Below, in pieces: positions 30,655-42,000 of a stretch of 64,000 nt of DNA (position 1 is its first letter; every line of letters begins with the position of its first letter). Both the position numbers and the translations under genes were made by a program. The notes under the pieces are model-generated. The model ran no database searches. It was given only the letters and a program-made list of their open reading frames with translations, and was not told where the DNA came from. Source of the stretch: Diphasiastrum complanatum. Lineage: Eukaryota; Streptophyta; Lycopodiopsida; Lycopodiales; Lycopodiaceae. The stretch covers positions 42,016,858-42,080,857 of the forward strand of contig CM055097.1 of NCBI GenBank assembly GCA_029204225.1, written 5' to 3'.

Positions 30655-31936
30655 ATTTTTGCCTCCATCACCACTTGATTTTAATTTTTCTGATCAAGGT
30701 CCACTTGATGAGATTGTGCAGCCTACTATGGGACTTTCTTCATCCCCTCCAGAAGAAAAGAGCGATATCTTCAATGGATCAAAGTATGAGGGTTCAACAC
30801 CAAGGATTCCTGATATGAAGAGTGCCACAGCCTTGGACGACTATTTGGCAAGGCCCTAAAGGAAGCTTCCTGAGAAATCCATAGAGAAGATCAAAAGACA
30901 GTACGACGATAGGAAAGAATCTGATGAATTCTAGAAGACCTATAAGAAAGGAGAACTGGGGGGGCAAAGAAAGTAACTATAGAAGAATATTCAAAGCTCA
31001 GCAGCCTCGTGAATGCCTTACGTCCACAACCCTCCTGGAGGACCGTGATGATGCTGAATAAGATGAGCAGCTTCAGGAGTACCTAAGGGCACCAAGCTGG
31101 AAAAGGGTCGACCCCTACTATGCACCAATTAAAAGAAGAGACCCTTGGGAGAAAACAAAACCAGTCGAGCGATAGATCAGTTGGCCTTTTATTCCAGGAA
31201 TTGAATCAAGCTCAACTGTGGTAAAGTATCGAGACGCGCTACTAAAGTTTGGATATGCCTATAGAGGAAGTGCAGATACGGTATTCCAAGAAAGTGCAGA
31301 TTATTGTTTATCCATAGCCTTTCTCATGGCTTTGGAGTGCTACTGGGATAAGGGGATACCACCCATAAAGTTGGACATAAATCAACCTTTGCAATTAGAT
31401 GATGCACATCTAATGATGGCTACTTTATTTCTGAGCCACATTTACTTCCAATCAGTACATATAGATGATCAAGAAGTGGTATGAAAATAAGTTCATACTT
31501 GGAATAAGGCCGTAGCTAGGACCTATTCTGTTGGGCGCAAAGACAAGATTCATCACATTTGAAGCCGTCAGGAAGAAGGTCGGCTACGAGAAATCCCTTG
31601 ATAGAAGCAATGCTGAAAAGAGCAAGCAAGAGACTCTCGGCTACGCAGACTATCCTGATAATCTGCTGCACCTTTGAAATTTTGTCAAAAAGAGAAACAA
31701 TAAATCCAATAAGTTCTTGGTTTTACGTAGGCAAACGTTGATCTATGCATTTTCAAGAATCACACGTCAAAGCTGAAGCAATGCAGTGGGACTTGCAACA
31801 CTATAGGGGGAGGATAATGTTAGTTGATGTCATGCCCCGAGGTGTCGATGCAGAGCCTCTCCACTCAAAATGGCTTCTAGCAGAGATGAAGTTGAGAGCC
31901 GAGTCTGATAGCACGAGAATTATAGTGCTAGGCTAA
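30655..31936 (+). pseudogene. Degenerate coding region of unknown family
   Basis: A chain of plus-strand segments looks coding although frames change. Segments are 30659-30859 (PPSPLDFNFSDQG ... MKSATALDDYLARP, then a stop and LPEKSIEKIKRQYDDRKESD), about 30970-31170 (YRRIFKAQQPRECLTSTTLL, APSWKRVDPYYAPIKRRDPW), 31200-31484 (STVVKYRDALLKFGYAYRGS, ECYWDKGIPPIKLDINQP) and 31540-31670 (RFITFEAVRKKVGYEKSLDR). The last is 31745-31936 (LVDVMPRGVDAEPLHSKWLL). I count at least five lesions. The protein would exceed 400 residues. I find no retroelement, transposase or enzyme motif and do not recognise the family. Confidence 0.4.
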
Positions 31937-33015
31937 AATATACAGTTGTGAGCCCCATGGTACCTCCCGAAAGATGGATAGCCATGTGGGAGCTAGCAAA
32001 TTAGATTATCTCAACTTGAGTTATGTTTTTTAATAAAGAGGCCTCCTATTATCAAGTAAGAGGTGGAACACAAATTATTATAGATTGGGATTCACTCTTT
32101 TGCAAGAGGTGGACTCCAAAATAATATGTAATTGGGTTCTACAACTCGTGGCTATAGATAGAGGCCTTTTCCACGAGTTCAAGAGCATGTAATTTGTACT
32201 GAAATGTTGTTGCTTTGTTAATGGAAGATCATTCTATGTGCATTTCTTCTCATGCTCCATCTTCATGCATTCTTGTTTGGGTACTGATGTATGAATGTGC
32301 TTGCTGATGCTAGGCTTCTCTTAAAGTTTGGTTTGGAATTAGTATCAGGTAGATGTACAGGACCTGACGATTGATCTACTATTTCATTGTTTTCTGATGT
32401 CTCCTAGTTTCTACTCCCTGAAGAATTCTTCTTACAACTATTGAGTGATAGTTGTAGGAAGCACTTTGTAGGATTTCCATTGCTTTAGTTTAGAAGTTGT
32501 GCTACTGATGTTGATTCTCTGATTTCAAAAGGAGTAGATTTAGTTTGATTCCTTGTTCTTGCTTAGTTTAGTTTAGCAATAATCTACAGATTGTAACGAT
32601 AAAGAAAGAACTGAAATAGAATTGTAGAAAGTAGAAAACGAGCTCCTGACAGATCCTATATTCAAGATGAGCTACCATTATTAAATAAGATTCTGAATCA
32701 GGTTGTAGGTGTGCCTTTGACAGGCGAGTACATTACTGTTATACTACAATTAGATTCTGTGACTGAGCCATTACATATATATTTGTACCCACGTGAATCC
32801 GTGCCATGCTGAACCTTTGTCAGACAGAAGGAGAGTTGTCACTGAGTAGATTTTGATAGAGGACTAGAATCGTTGAGAAGGAGAACGAGTGAAGTAGCAG
32901 CAAACATTGAGAGAGTCGCTGCTAATAGAGTTTGAATAGGCGCTGATAGATCAGTAGAGCCTGTCGCGAATATTGAGTGATTGCGGCAGCAGACGTTGAA
33001 GTAGAGAGAGGCAAA
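31937..33015. other. No supported gene; possible promoter or LTR-type sequence
   Basis: At 32140-32180 an ACTCGTGGCTATAGATAGAGG / TTCCACGAGTTC stretch has a TATA-like core between inverted ACTCGTGG/CCACGAGT hexamers. 32560-33010 is non-coding and lies just upstream of Gypsy integrase. No LTR partner was found. Confidence 0.35.
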
Positions 33016-33019
33016 TCCA

Positions 33020-33535
33020 TAAACACAAGTGGCTAAGGATAGTACCCGTAGTACTCACAATAGAGCTAAACACATTGCCGATCTTAAGAGATCTCCAAGA
33101 GATTTTAAAGCTGATGACTGGGTATATCTTAGGATTTCAAAATATTCTAAGACATTACGTACAAGGAAGCATTATAAACTGTCTACCCATTTTTGTGGAC
33201 CATTCAGGATTGTACGTAGAGTTGGTTCTTTGGCATATGAACTCGATCTTCAGGAAAATTCCGCTGCACACCCAGTGTTTCATGTAAGTCATTTGAAACT
33301 AAGTTTACATGAAGGTGATATAGTTGGATCAGATGAGGATTTATCCCATTTGGAAGATTTGTCGCTTAATGTACCTTTGGAACTTGAGAAAGTGCTCAGA
33401 ACCAGAGATAAACAATTGAGAAATCGTTTTATCTCTGAGTGCTTAATTGGGTGGAAAGGTCATATTGAGAATGATGATTCGTGAGAGAGAGTTGATAGCA
33501 TTAAGAAGAATTTTCCTAAGTTCAGCTTCTGAGAA
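33020..33535 (+). pseudogene. Gypsy integrase C-terminus with chromodomain
   Basis: The frame 33029-33484 encodes HNRAKHIADLKRSPRDFKAD (integrase C-terminal region), GPFRIVRRVGSLAYELDLQE and HPVFHVSHLK (the GPY/F module), then PLELEKVLRTRDKQLRNRFI and ECLIGWKGH (chromodomain strands). The codon expected to be the chromodomain Trp after ENDDS is TGA (33482-33484), and the frame continues ERVDSIKKNFPKFSF to a second TGA at about 33530. This marks a chromovirus. The integrase core and everything upstream are missing. Confidence 0.85.
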
Positions 33536-33547
33536 CATGAATAGTTC

Positions 33548-33560
33548 AAGGGGGGAAGAA
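33548..33560 (+). other. Polypurine tract
   Basis: AAGGGGGGAAGAA directly precedes the LTR start TGTTATGTCC, the expected site for plus-strand DNA priming. Confidence 0.8.
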
Positions 33561-33965
33561 TGTTATGTCCATGACCAGTACATAGGATTCAGTATACTAT
33601 ACGGTACTCCAGTGAAACAAGTTGTTAGTTATGCCACATCATACTGGACGTGACCTGAAAGTAACGAATATCGTTGTGAGGCCTAGACACACTAAATGGA
33701 GTTAGTACAAGGTTTGAGATAGTGTATGCATGTGCAATATCAATAGGAATTCTATGAATAGAGGATCTATGCATAGAGACTCTATTCTAGATGAATCTAT
33801 CTATAGGGGAGTTAGGACCTTTCATGACTAAGTGCACAGGTGGTTCTAGGCTCTATATAAGGAGGCCAAACTTGCTCTACTACCTCACCTTATGGGTGAT
33901 TCATTTCCAGGCTCTCACTCTACTTTCATGCTTTCTATTCCTTGGCTTGGGGGTGAAGGGGAGAG
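33561..33965 (+). repeat. Gypsy 3' LTR (3' end truncated)
   Basis: It begins TGTTATGTCCATGACCAG. It includes CTATATAAGGAGGCC near 33855-33869 as a TATA region, and it is the inverse of 3024-3418. Similarity between the copies ends at GGGGGTGAA, where this copy runs into the inverted Copia integrase. Confidence 0.85.
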
Positions 33966-35650
33966 GGGGGCGAATGAATGCCTCCTCAAGTGTTATCTTT
34001 GGTATGACAATGGTAGGACTTCTATTTTGAAGATAGACTGCCGTACTGCATGCTTCTGACCAAATTTTTTTTGGTAGTTTCATCTCAACTAGCATAGATC
34101 TGGCACTTTCCACAATCGTACGATTTTTGCGCTCAGCTACACCATTGAGAGCAGGAGTACGAGCTTGCGTAAATTGTCTTTTGATCCCACATTGATCACA
34201 AAAGTCATTGAAGTCATTAGACTTGTACTCACCTCCACTATCTGATCTTAGGCCTTTGATCTTCCTACCTGTCCAATTTTCGACCAATGCTTTGAAGCTC
34301 TTGAAATTGTCAAATGCATCCGATTTCTTCTTCAAGAAGTAGATCCACGTCTTTCGTCACATATCATCAATAAAGGTCATGAAATAGAAGGCTTTACCTA
34401 AGGACATAGTCCTCATAGGCCCACATAAATCTGTGTGGATCAAATCCAGGATGTTCTTTGCCCTTGCAACACCACCTTTATTGAACTTCTCTCGATGCTG
34501 CTTCCCATATACACATGATTTGCACATCGATTTTAAGTGGTCTTCTATGGTAGGCAATCCTGTTACCATCTCCAATTTTCTCATCAAACTGAGGCTTCCT
34601 AAGTTTAAGTGACCAAGCCTCTTATGCCACAACTCAATTTGCGATGGAATGGACGATACGAGTCCATGTTGCCCCTTGATTGTAGCATTCAACTTGTAGA
34701 GTTAGTATTGGGCTCCCTTACTCCATCCGCAATAACTTTGAACTTTTGGTTCACATCCTTCACAAAGCAATGATCATGGGCAAATTCTACTCTCAACTTT
34801 TGATCAGTAATGACTCCAACAAAAAGTAGATTTTTTTTCAAACTTGGTACGTAAAGTACCTCCCTGATCATCCTGCTTTTGCCATCAGGTAGTTGGATTG
34901 AAACGGTGCCTATCCCCTTAATCTTGCACACATCACCATTTGCTTGTGAAATGGACATTCCATTATCCAACACTTTCAAGCTACTAAACCAATCCTTGTT
35001 ACCTGTCATGTGTCTTGTGGCTCTCGAGTCAATATACCACGCTTGATCATCTTGATTAGATGACAATGCAGATATGAAGATGCTAGAGTCTTCAATCTCA
35101 CCCTCATCGACAAGGTTACCTGCTTGTTTTGGTTTCCCCTTGCCTTGTTCCGCCAGGAATTTCTGACATTCACTCTTCCAATGGCCGTTTTTACCACAAT
35201 GGAAGCACTTGTCTTTCTTCTTGGTCTTACTAGAAGATCTCTCATCCTCCTGAGTCTTGGCAAATTGCTGTTTAGACTTCTTCTTGTCCTTGCCCTTGTT
35301 TTTGGTGTGTCGCAAGTGCCTGATCGTCAGTATTTTGACGTCTAGCTTTCACCATTTCTCACCGTTGCTCTTCCTGCATTAAGATTCCTATGAGCTCGTC
35401 AAAGGTTGGCAATCTTTCTCTTGATGCTATTCCGCTCACAAACACCTGATAGGGTTCTGCAATGCCACACAATGCATTGTGCACCAGCTCCACATCATGT
35501 ATGCGCTCACCAATAGAATGTCGTACTTGCAGGTACAGTCTGGGTGTCCTTCGTTTGGAGTCCGTAGCCCTTCATTTCGGTAAAGGAGGTGAATTTAAGG
35601 GCTTTTTTCACTTTTTGAACTATTTCTTCAGTTTGAAGAGACTTCAACCT
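33966..35650 (-). pseudogene. Copia gag-protease-integrase fragment (minus)
   Basis: The gag C-terminus starts near 35650 (RHSIGERIHDVELVHNALCG, SRERLPTFDELIGILMQEEQ). The block 35315-34689 has the zinc knuckle CFHCGKNGHWKSEC and protease AWYIDSRATRHMTG, where the catalytic DSG reads DSR (35022-35024). 34692-34357 has the integrase finger LWHKRLGHLNLGSLSLM ... CKSCVYGKQH. 34335-33960 has the core RSDSGGEYKSNDFNDFC and LNGVAERKNRTIVES. It ends after KITLEEAF at the Gypsy LTR. This lineage differs from the other two Copia families here. Confidence 0.87.
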
Positions 35651-36420
35651 TCAGTGAAATTGACCCAACTCAATTTTCAATATGAATTTTTTTATTGAAG
35701 TTGAAGCTTAATCTGACTCTCAACACCCTTCAGGCCCCTTCTCTCATCACCCAATGGCTCTATTGGATCCCACGGCCCATGCTTCTCCAGATTCCTACAA
35801 TCTCCACCGTTCATCAACCAATGTCTTGATCCGACGGTTTTGATTTGATCCACACGTTTGATCCTCCTCCACCAGCCGCTAGCACCCTGGAGATACAATG
35901 GTTTCCCTCACACTGGTCGCGCGCGAGCTGTTCGAGTTCTTCTTCTCCCTTTTCTCCAAACTTTTGGATATGGCTGCCCTCAAAATTGCTTATGGCTCCA
36001 CAGATTCAGCGCGGCTGTCCACAGCCACTTCAAATTTGATTAAACTGAGCAGGGCGTCCTCCTTTTCAACTTTTACAGCAACAGAAAATGTTGACTATAG
36101 AGAGAAATCCACATTTTTGAGCCTTCAAACCCTAGGCCAGGGTTTTTCTCAGAAAATTGATCTTGGCTTCCTGTTCACAGTTCTCTGACAGGCTTCGAAA
36201 TTTCAAAATGCCGTTTGCTGAGGTTTTGATTCAGTCGACAACTCTTGTCTCTGAATCCGCACACAGTCTCAAGCTCACCAAGCTTCTGTGTGCTAAATTC
36301 TTTGCACCAGTGCTTCTCTTTCCATCTTCAATCCGCCGTAAACCCTGAACTCTCAGAAGACTGTTCTCCTAAAGCTCTCTTCAATGGCATCGTTGTACTG
36401 TGTACACTCCCTGTACGGCT
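35651..36420 (-). pseudogene. Probable gag N-terminus and leader of the same Copia copy
   Basis: The region lies between the PBS-like site (36421-36434) and recognisable gag. No long frame survives on the minus strand. It holds repeated pyrimidine-rich coding-like sequence with stops. The assignment rests on position only. Confidence 0.4.
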
Positions 36421-36670
36421 CTGATACCAACTTAGAATTTGCTTCGAATAGGAACACAGATCATGCTACACAGTAACACAGACATAAAACACTCTCCACA
36501 ACAAGCTCACATAGCAATTGTATTTCTAAAAATGAAATTACACTGTACATATAGTTGTTCACTCAAGCAACCCATGCATGACCCAGGTTGCCGTTGGCGG
36601 GACGCGTGTCCCGTCGACTTGCCTCGTGGCGAGGCCAACTGATTCTTATCGACTGATAGGACCCACAATA
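36421..36670 (-). repeat. PBS and probable LTR end of the minus Copia copy
   Basis: On the minus strand, TTGGTATCAGAGCCGTACAG (36413-36432) contains the initiator-Met PBS TGGTATCAGAGC. The sequence at higher coordinates should then be the 5' LTR. It carries the GC-rich palindromes GGGACGCGTGTCCC and CCTCGTGGCGAGG. No second LTR copy is seen, so the outer boundary is uncertain. Confidence 0.45.
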
Positions 36671-36884
36671 CAGTAGCAAAGTGATTCTACTTTAATTCTA
36701 ACTATTTGATCATTTGTTGATCAACATGTAAGTTGTCAGGTTTCAAGAGAGCTAATCTTTTCAATGTTTTAAATTATAGTGATTTCACTATTCCTTCATT
36801 TTTTGAGAAAAGTGTGAGTGCTTAGTGCATTAGAATAGGTTGAAAGATAAGGAGTAATAATTATACATGATGGTACTACAAGTG

Positions 36885-37120
36885 GAATCATGTTGGAAAG
36901 TAATGATAGGCTCAACTCAACTAACTATTCAACTTGGAAGGTGAAGATGGAATCCTTACTTGAGTTGAATGAGTTGAAGGATATTGTTGCAGGTGTGGAA
37001 GAGAGGCCTTTGGTGCTTCAAGACCAAGTGAGGTATGATAATAGGACCAAGAAGGCACTAATGTGACAAATGAACTTCTTCAAGTGAAGCTTGGAATGCC
37101 TTGAAAAAGGTGTATGAAAA
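36885..37120 (+). pseudogene. Copia gag N-terminal fragment
   Basis: The plus strand encodes MLESNDRLNSTNYSTWKVKM, then ESLLELNELKDIVAGVEERP and QVRYDNRTKKAL. This aligns with the gag start of the minus-strand element (MLEANDRLTSSNYSLWKVRM). A deletion follows (stop after KKALM), then SLECLEKGVK-like sequence from the SLEAWNSLKKLYE region in a shifted frame. It ends at the dispersed repeat. Confidence 0.8.
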
Positions 37121-37369
37121 AGCAGTGTCGCATTTTTGGAAGTGTCTGAAATGGCCTAAAAACTGAGTTAACACAAGTGTCGCAAAACACTTAGTTGCTC
37201 AAGATGGCCTAAAGGTGAAAAGGGCGACAGTGTCGGGTTTTTTGCCTGTGGAAATTCCCGAGTAAAAATGCAGACTGTAGTGACAATCAGTGCAAGAATG
37301 CAGATTGTTGAAAAACAGTTCACTTTCTGCAAACTACTTGAGAGAGTGATTTACATGAAAAGGAAGGAG
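37121..37369 (+). repeat. Dispersed ~0.2-kb repeat, copy 2
   Basis: This is the second copy of 7395-7613, about 30 bp longer because of a small internal duplication around AAAATGCAGA (37268-37305). Three AGTGTCG motifs are kept. Confidence 0.75.
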
Positions 37370-37429
37370 GGCACTTCAGAGTCTGACTTCACAATCTATC
37401 CATTTATTCTTATTTTTCCTATACCTATC

Positions 37430-37660
37430 AGATCTCTTAGAAATGCAAAGTGATGCTAAGGCAGTGCTTTGGTCATAATGTCAACAAGCACGAAAGTAGC
37501 TGAACAAAATTATAAGCTAAGTTTTTCCTGCTAAACTAAATCCCTAACAAAATGATAATTAATTCCTATATGTTCTCTTTTTGTGAAACCTGCATTCTCG
37601 CTAAAAAATAAACATCCTTGATTATCATTGTAGAGCACCATCCTAAATTATCAATCTTGA
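37430..37660 (-). pseudogene. Copia RNase H C-terminal scrap
   Basis: The minus strand reads KREHIGINYHFVRD, then with stops VDIMTKALP. This corresponds to the KHIE-x-x-x-HFVR-x-x and AD-x-x-TKAL motifs of Copia RNase H. No PPT or LTR follows. Confidence 0.6.
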
Positions 37661-38149
37661 GTTTCCCTAAAAATCTACGTTAATAAATCATTTTATTAAA
37701 TCTTTAAACTTATGTAGCCTAAGTTTTATAACGATCTACTTACTTTATTATATACGAGTTTCTTCCACATGAAAACGGCGTAAAATTTATTGCATTTAAA
37801 AAAAGTTATTGTTTTTATAGAAGTCAATTTCTTATAAATTCTTTATGAAATTTATTTTTGAAAAAAAAATGCGGGTTCCATTCCTATAGTTTGCCTACTT
37901 TCCTTAACACAACTTTTAAGGAATCAAATTTAGATTCAGTCTATGATCCCAGCAATACCCGCGGGTCAAATCACGTATATATTTTGTGTTTTCACGTGTG
38001 TGAAAGAGAGAGAGGGAGTCGTGTACTAAACTTTAATAAAAAGTTTCCTATAATAAATTCTACCACAGGTAATTGCCATTTGGCTGACTTTAAGCCTTCC
38101 CTACATTTTTTCTCTTTTTAAAATCAGAATCCCTGCGTACTGTACGCCC

Positions 38150-38195
<46 letters not shown>

Positions 38196-38995
38196 TAGAG
38201 AGAGACACACACACACACATGGATTCATTTCACTTCACAATGTCACTCACATTCACAATGTCAGTCCCGGGACCACAAAGATATTTATTAGAGAAACAAA
38301 AGCGGGCCAGGCCGCCTACGAAAGTAGACTAGAGACTTTTGTGGAGGGAACGAAGAAGGAAGCACGGACGCCTGTATTTCCTTATCTCTTTCCGTTGAAG
38401 TCTGCTTCTGGTAAAAGGCCTGTCCACTTGACTTGGGGGGCTTCAAGCTATTCACTGACTATATCATCTATAAGTATCTCTTATTATTGTATGTATCAAT
38501 ATGATCGATCAATCATCATCCATGGCACATGCATGATGCGCAAGCGCAACTCTAGCTAAATTTATTTCCATAACTTATATTGTCGTGGTTTTTAAAATAT
38601 AAAACAGGAAGAAACTTCATGCCAAAAGCAGCGATGAATTGCCTCGAAAATTCAATCTTGATAATCCTTTTAGCTTTATGCAGGATCAGATTTTTTTTTC
38701 TGTTCTTGTCTCGCAGGATCGAATAATTGAATCAGTTGAATCTTGCTTGCATCTCATCGCTACTCTGATTCATTCATCAATACGCACAAGTGCATTGCCT
38801 GAGTCTAACAAAAATGCCACAAAGCTGCAAAATACGCAAACCCTCAGGTTACATTTTTGATTGAGCTTCTGAGATGGGAAGGCGTTCTAATTTCTAAGAC
38901 TTTGCAATATATTCAACAGTTGGGCTTTGGCTTTATGTAAATCGGCTCATAGAAAGTTGTGAGGCTGAAGATCAAGGAAGCTCCAGGCTGCTAAA
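37661..38995. promoter_or_regulatory. Upstream region of the RBOH gene
   Basis: No gene is seen. The region includes CACGTATATAT and CACGTG-like elements near 37970-38000 (AATCACGTATAT, TTCACGTGTGTG), the GA/CA microsatellite (38149-38220) and T-rich tracts. A transcription start cannot be fixed. GA-rich tracts are common in plant core promoters and 5' UTRs, so a long 5' UTR or a 5' UTR intron is possible. Confidence 0.4.
38149..38220. repeat. (GA)n(CA)n compound microsatellite
   Basis: About 38 bp of GA repeats (38155-38192), a short ATATAGAGAGAG bridge, then CA repeats to 38219. It lies about 780 bp upstream of the RBOH start codon. Confidence 0.95.
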
Positions 38996-39001
38996 CGTGG
39001 G

Positions 39002-42000
39002 ATGACGCCTGCTCTTAATTGCGATCAGCAAGAGTATGATGCTGGCGTAGATCGGCAGATGCAGATGGAAAATTCTGATGCTACTGCAGGTAGTGGAGAT
39101 AGCTGCCATGGCTTCTTAGACGTGATGTTAGACGTGCACGAAGACTCCGTGAGTCTGTGTAGAGTAGCTCCAGCAGCACTTGATAATGAGCAGGCGAGTG
39201 CTATTATTGGATGGGATCGAAAACCGTCGCTTCGAAGCTCCCTTACACGGAACGCCTCTTCTCGCGTGAAAAAGCTGACACAAGAAATTAAGAAACTGTC
39301 TCTAAACCGCAGCAGTACTATAGTCAGAGCTTTCTCAGAAAGACATGCTCATGGATTCGATCCCTTGGAGCAACTGGAGAAGTTCCATCGGACGACATCC
39401 GGAGCTGAGCAAGCCTTGCGAGGCCTTCGATTTATCAGCAAAACTACCAATGTTGATCAGAACGCTCTATGGCAAGCAGTGGAGGCTCGATTCGATCAGC
39501 TGGCGTCGTCGGATGGCATGCTTTTTCGAAACAAATTTGGACCCTGCGTTGGTGAGCAACTAAAATGCTTCTACTTTAGCTCGCAAGCTGAGGCAATATT
39601 AAGATTTGTCATGGAGATGAACTTCTTAAAAAGGTAGGCATATGTGTGCGACGTACTTCATCTCTTGCACCGCGTTGCTTGCAGGAATGAAGGACTCGGA
39701 CGAGTTTGCAGGAGAACTTTTTGATGCTCTCGCCAGGAGAAAAGGGCTTCGGGGTGACTGCATTTCCAAGGCTGATCTCCATGAGTTTTGGTTACAAATC
39801 TCGGATCAAAGCTTTGATGCACGGATGCTAATCTTCTTTGACATGTTTGTCTTCGTTTGATGATAAGGATCCAAAATGTGGAATATGCGCTAGTTGTTAT
39901 TTAAACCTCTCAAGACATGAAAACTTCAAAGTTGCACACAGACGTTGCGAGTCCTGTTTCCAAGTGCCCACATTTTGATCTCTCTTTGAAACATCACTAA
40001 TTGTGCAGGTGTGACAAGAATGCAGATGGCAGAATCACGGAGGATGAGGTGAAAGAGGTAGGATCTAGTGCTGTAAGATTATCCCTGATTTTTGCCCTTT
40101 CGATATTCGATTGAGTTTCTGAACCATAAAAGGACCGTACAAGTAACTGAACTCACTAGTCTATATCATTGAAAAACAGGTAATCATGTTGAGTGCCGCC
40201 GCAAATAGGCTTCTAAAGCTAAAAGAACAGGCAGAGGAATACGCTGCATTGATAATGGAAGAACTAGATCCAGACAAGCTTGGCTACATTGAGGTGGTTT
40301 AAAGCTTTTGAGAAGTTTATGTTTTAATTATTTGGTGTACATCCTTTCAAGATTTCATCTACCTTAGGAGCTTGACGAGCAGCCTAGGCCCTGTACAGTT
40401 TTCGAACTGGAAAATGTGAAGAAATAGAATCTGGTGTGCCTCATAGGCTTTTCTGCTAATTGCAGCTGTGGCAGCTTGAAACATTAATGCGCAGTTCTAC
40501 AGAGTCAGAAAGGGACTCTCACTTGAACTATAGCCAACGACTTAGCCAGACTCTAGCTCCAAAGAGGAAAAGAAATCCTCTCCAAGCCATGACTGGCAGG
40601 ACAAAGTATTTCTTTGCTGAGAACTGGCGCCGCATTTGGATTGTGGCTTTTTGGTTAGCTGCTATGGCTGGACTATTCACTTGGAAATTCTTACAGTATC
40701 GAAATAAGGCGGCTTTTGAAATTATGGGGTATTGCTTGTGTATAGCGAAGGGAGCTGCTGAGACATTGAAATTAAACATGGCTTTCATCCTACTCCCCGT
40801 TTGTAGAAACACCATCACCTGGCTACGGTCGACTAAGCTGGGATATATTGTCCCTTTTGATGACAACCTCAATTTTCACAAGGTCAGCATCTGGATGGAA
40901 CAAAGGTTGCCTTGCAAATTCAGGATTGAAAGTTCTGGGCTCTTGCTTGTCTCTCTGACATTTGTAATGTCCACTGACATTGCGTCTTTAATTATGCAGC
41001 TGATTGCAGTAGGCATTGCATGTGGAGTCTTTCTTCATGGAGGCCTTCACCTCTCTTGTGACTTTCCAAGGATCACACACTCATCGCTTTACAATTTCGA
41101 TCGTGATATAGGTCGAGGGTTCCACTATCACAAACCCTCATACATGGGCATCCTTACTTCGGTAGAGGGGATCACAGGAATTTGTATGGTGATTCTCATG
41201 ACAATAGCTTTTACACTTGCAACGTCATGGTTCCGAAGAAACCTGGTGAAGCTCCCACGGCCTTTCCATCGACTGACTGGCTTTAATGCGTTTTGGTACT
41301 CACATCACTTGTTTGTGGTGGTGTATGTCCTTCTCATCATCCACTCTATCTTTCTGTTCCTGGCCTTCAAATGGTATGAGAAAACGGTGAGCAAAACATT
41401 TTGATATGCATGTTATTCCAGTATCGCATTTAATCATCACATTGGAGGGATAGTGATTGAATAATTTGATTTATACACAGACATGGATGTATCTAGCAAT
41501 TCCAGTGTTGCTCTATTCTGGGGAAAGGATTCTCAGGAAGTTCCGTTCATCTTATTACTCGGTTCAAACCGTAAAGGTACAAAAACTCTTACTATTATCC
41601 AGAACATTTCTTCAATAGATCAGCGTTTTATCTTTTGACTCATACTCTATCACTAGACTGTCCTTTCAGGTTGCTATATATGCTGGAAATGTCCTGGCCT
41701 TGCACATGACTAAGCCTCCTGGATTCAAATATAAAAGTGGGATGTATCTTTTCCTCAAGTGTCCTAGCATTTCTCCATTTCAGTGGTATGGTTGGTGCCT
41801 TGTGTCTAGCTGGCAATTGTCCTTTTATTGTTTTTTACCATTCATGGAGATTTTTTCATGTTGTTTGTGGAAGATTGAAATATTGTATTTGCTCTCTTTG
41901 CTGCCTTCAGGCACCCCTTTTCAATCACCTCTGCTCCAAGTGATGATTTTTTGAGTGTCCATGTGAGAACACTGGGTGACTGGACGCAAGAGATGAAACG

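Noticed and set aside
31960-32250. TATA-like block as the promoter of an endogenous pararetrovirus
   Set aside because: No movement, coat or polymerase motif of that group could be identified nearby. The preceding coding relic stays unassigned.
35700-36450. Plus-strand ORFs as a small host gene cluster
   Set aside because: They overlap the leader and gag of the minus-strand Copia copy, and none shows a domain or splice signals.
40460-41404. A single 314-codon ORF in the RBOH region as a separate gene
   Set aside because: It is RBOH exon 5, intron 5 and exon 6 read straight through. GT-AG borders and alignment to the family place it inside the larger gene.
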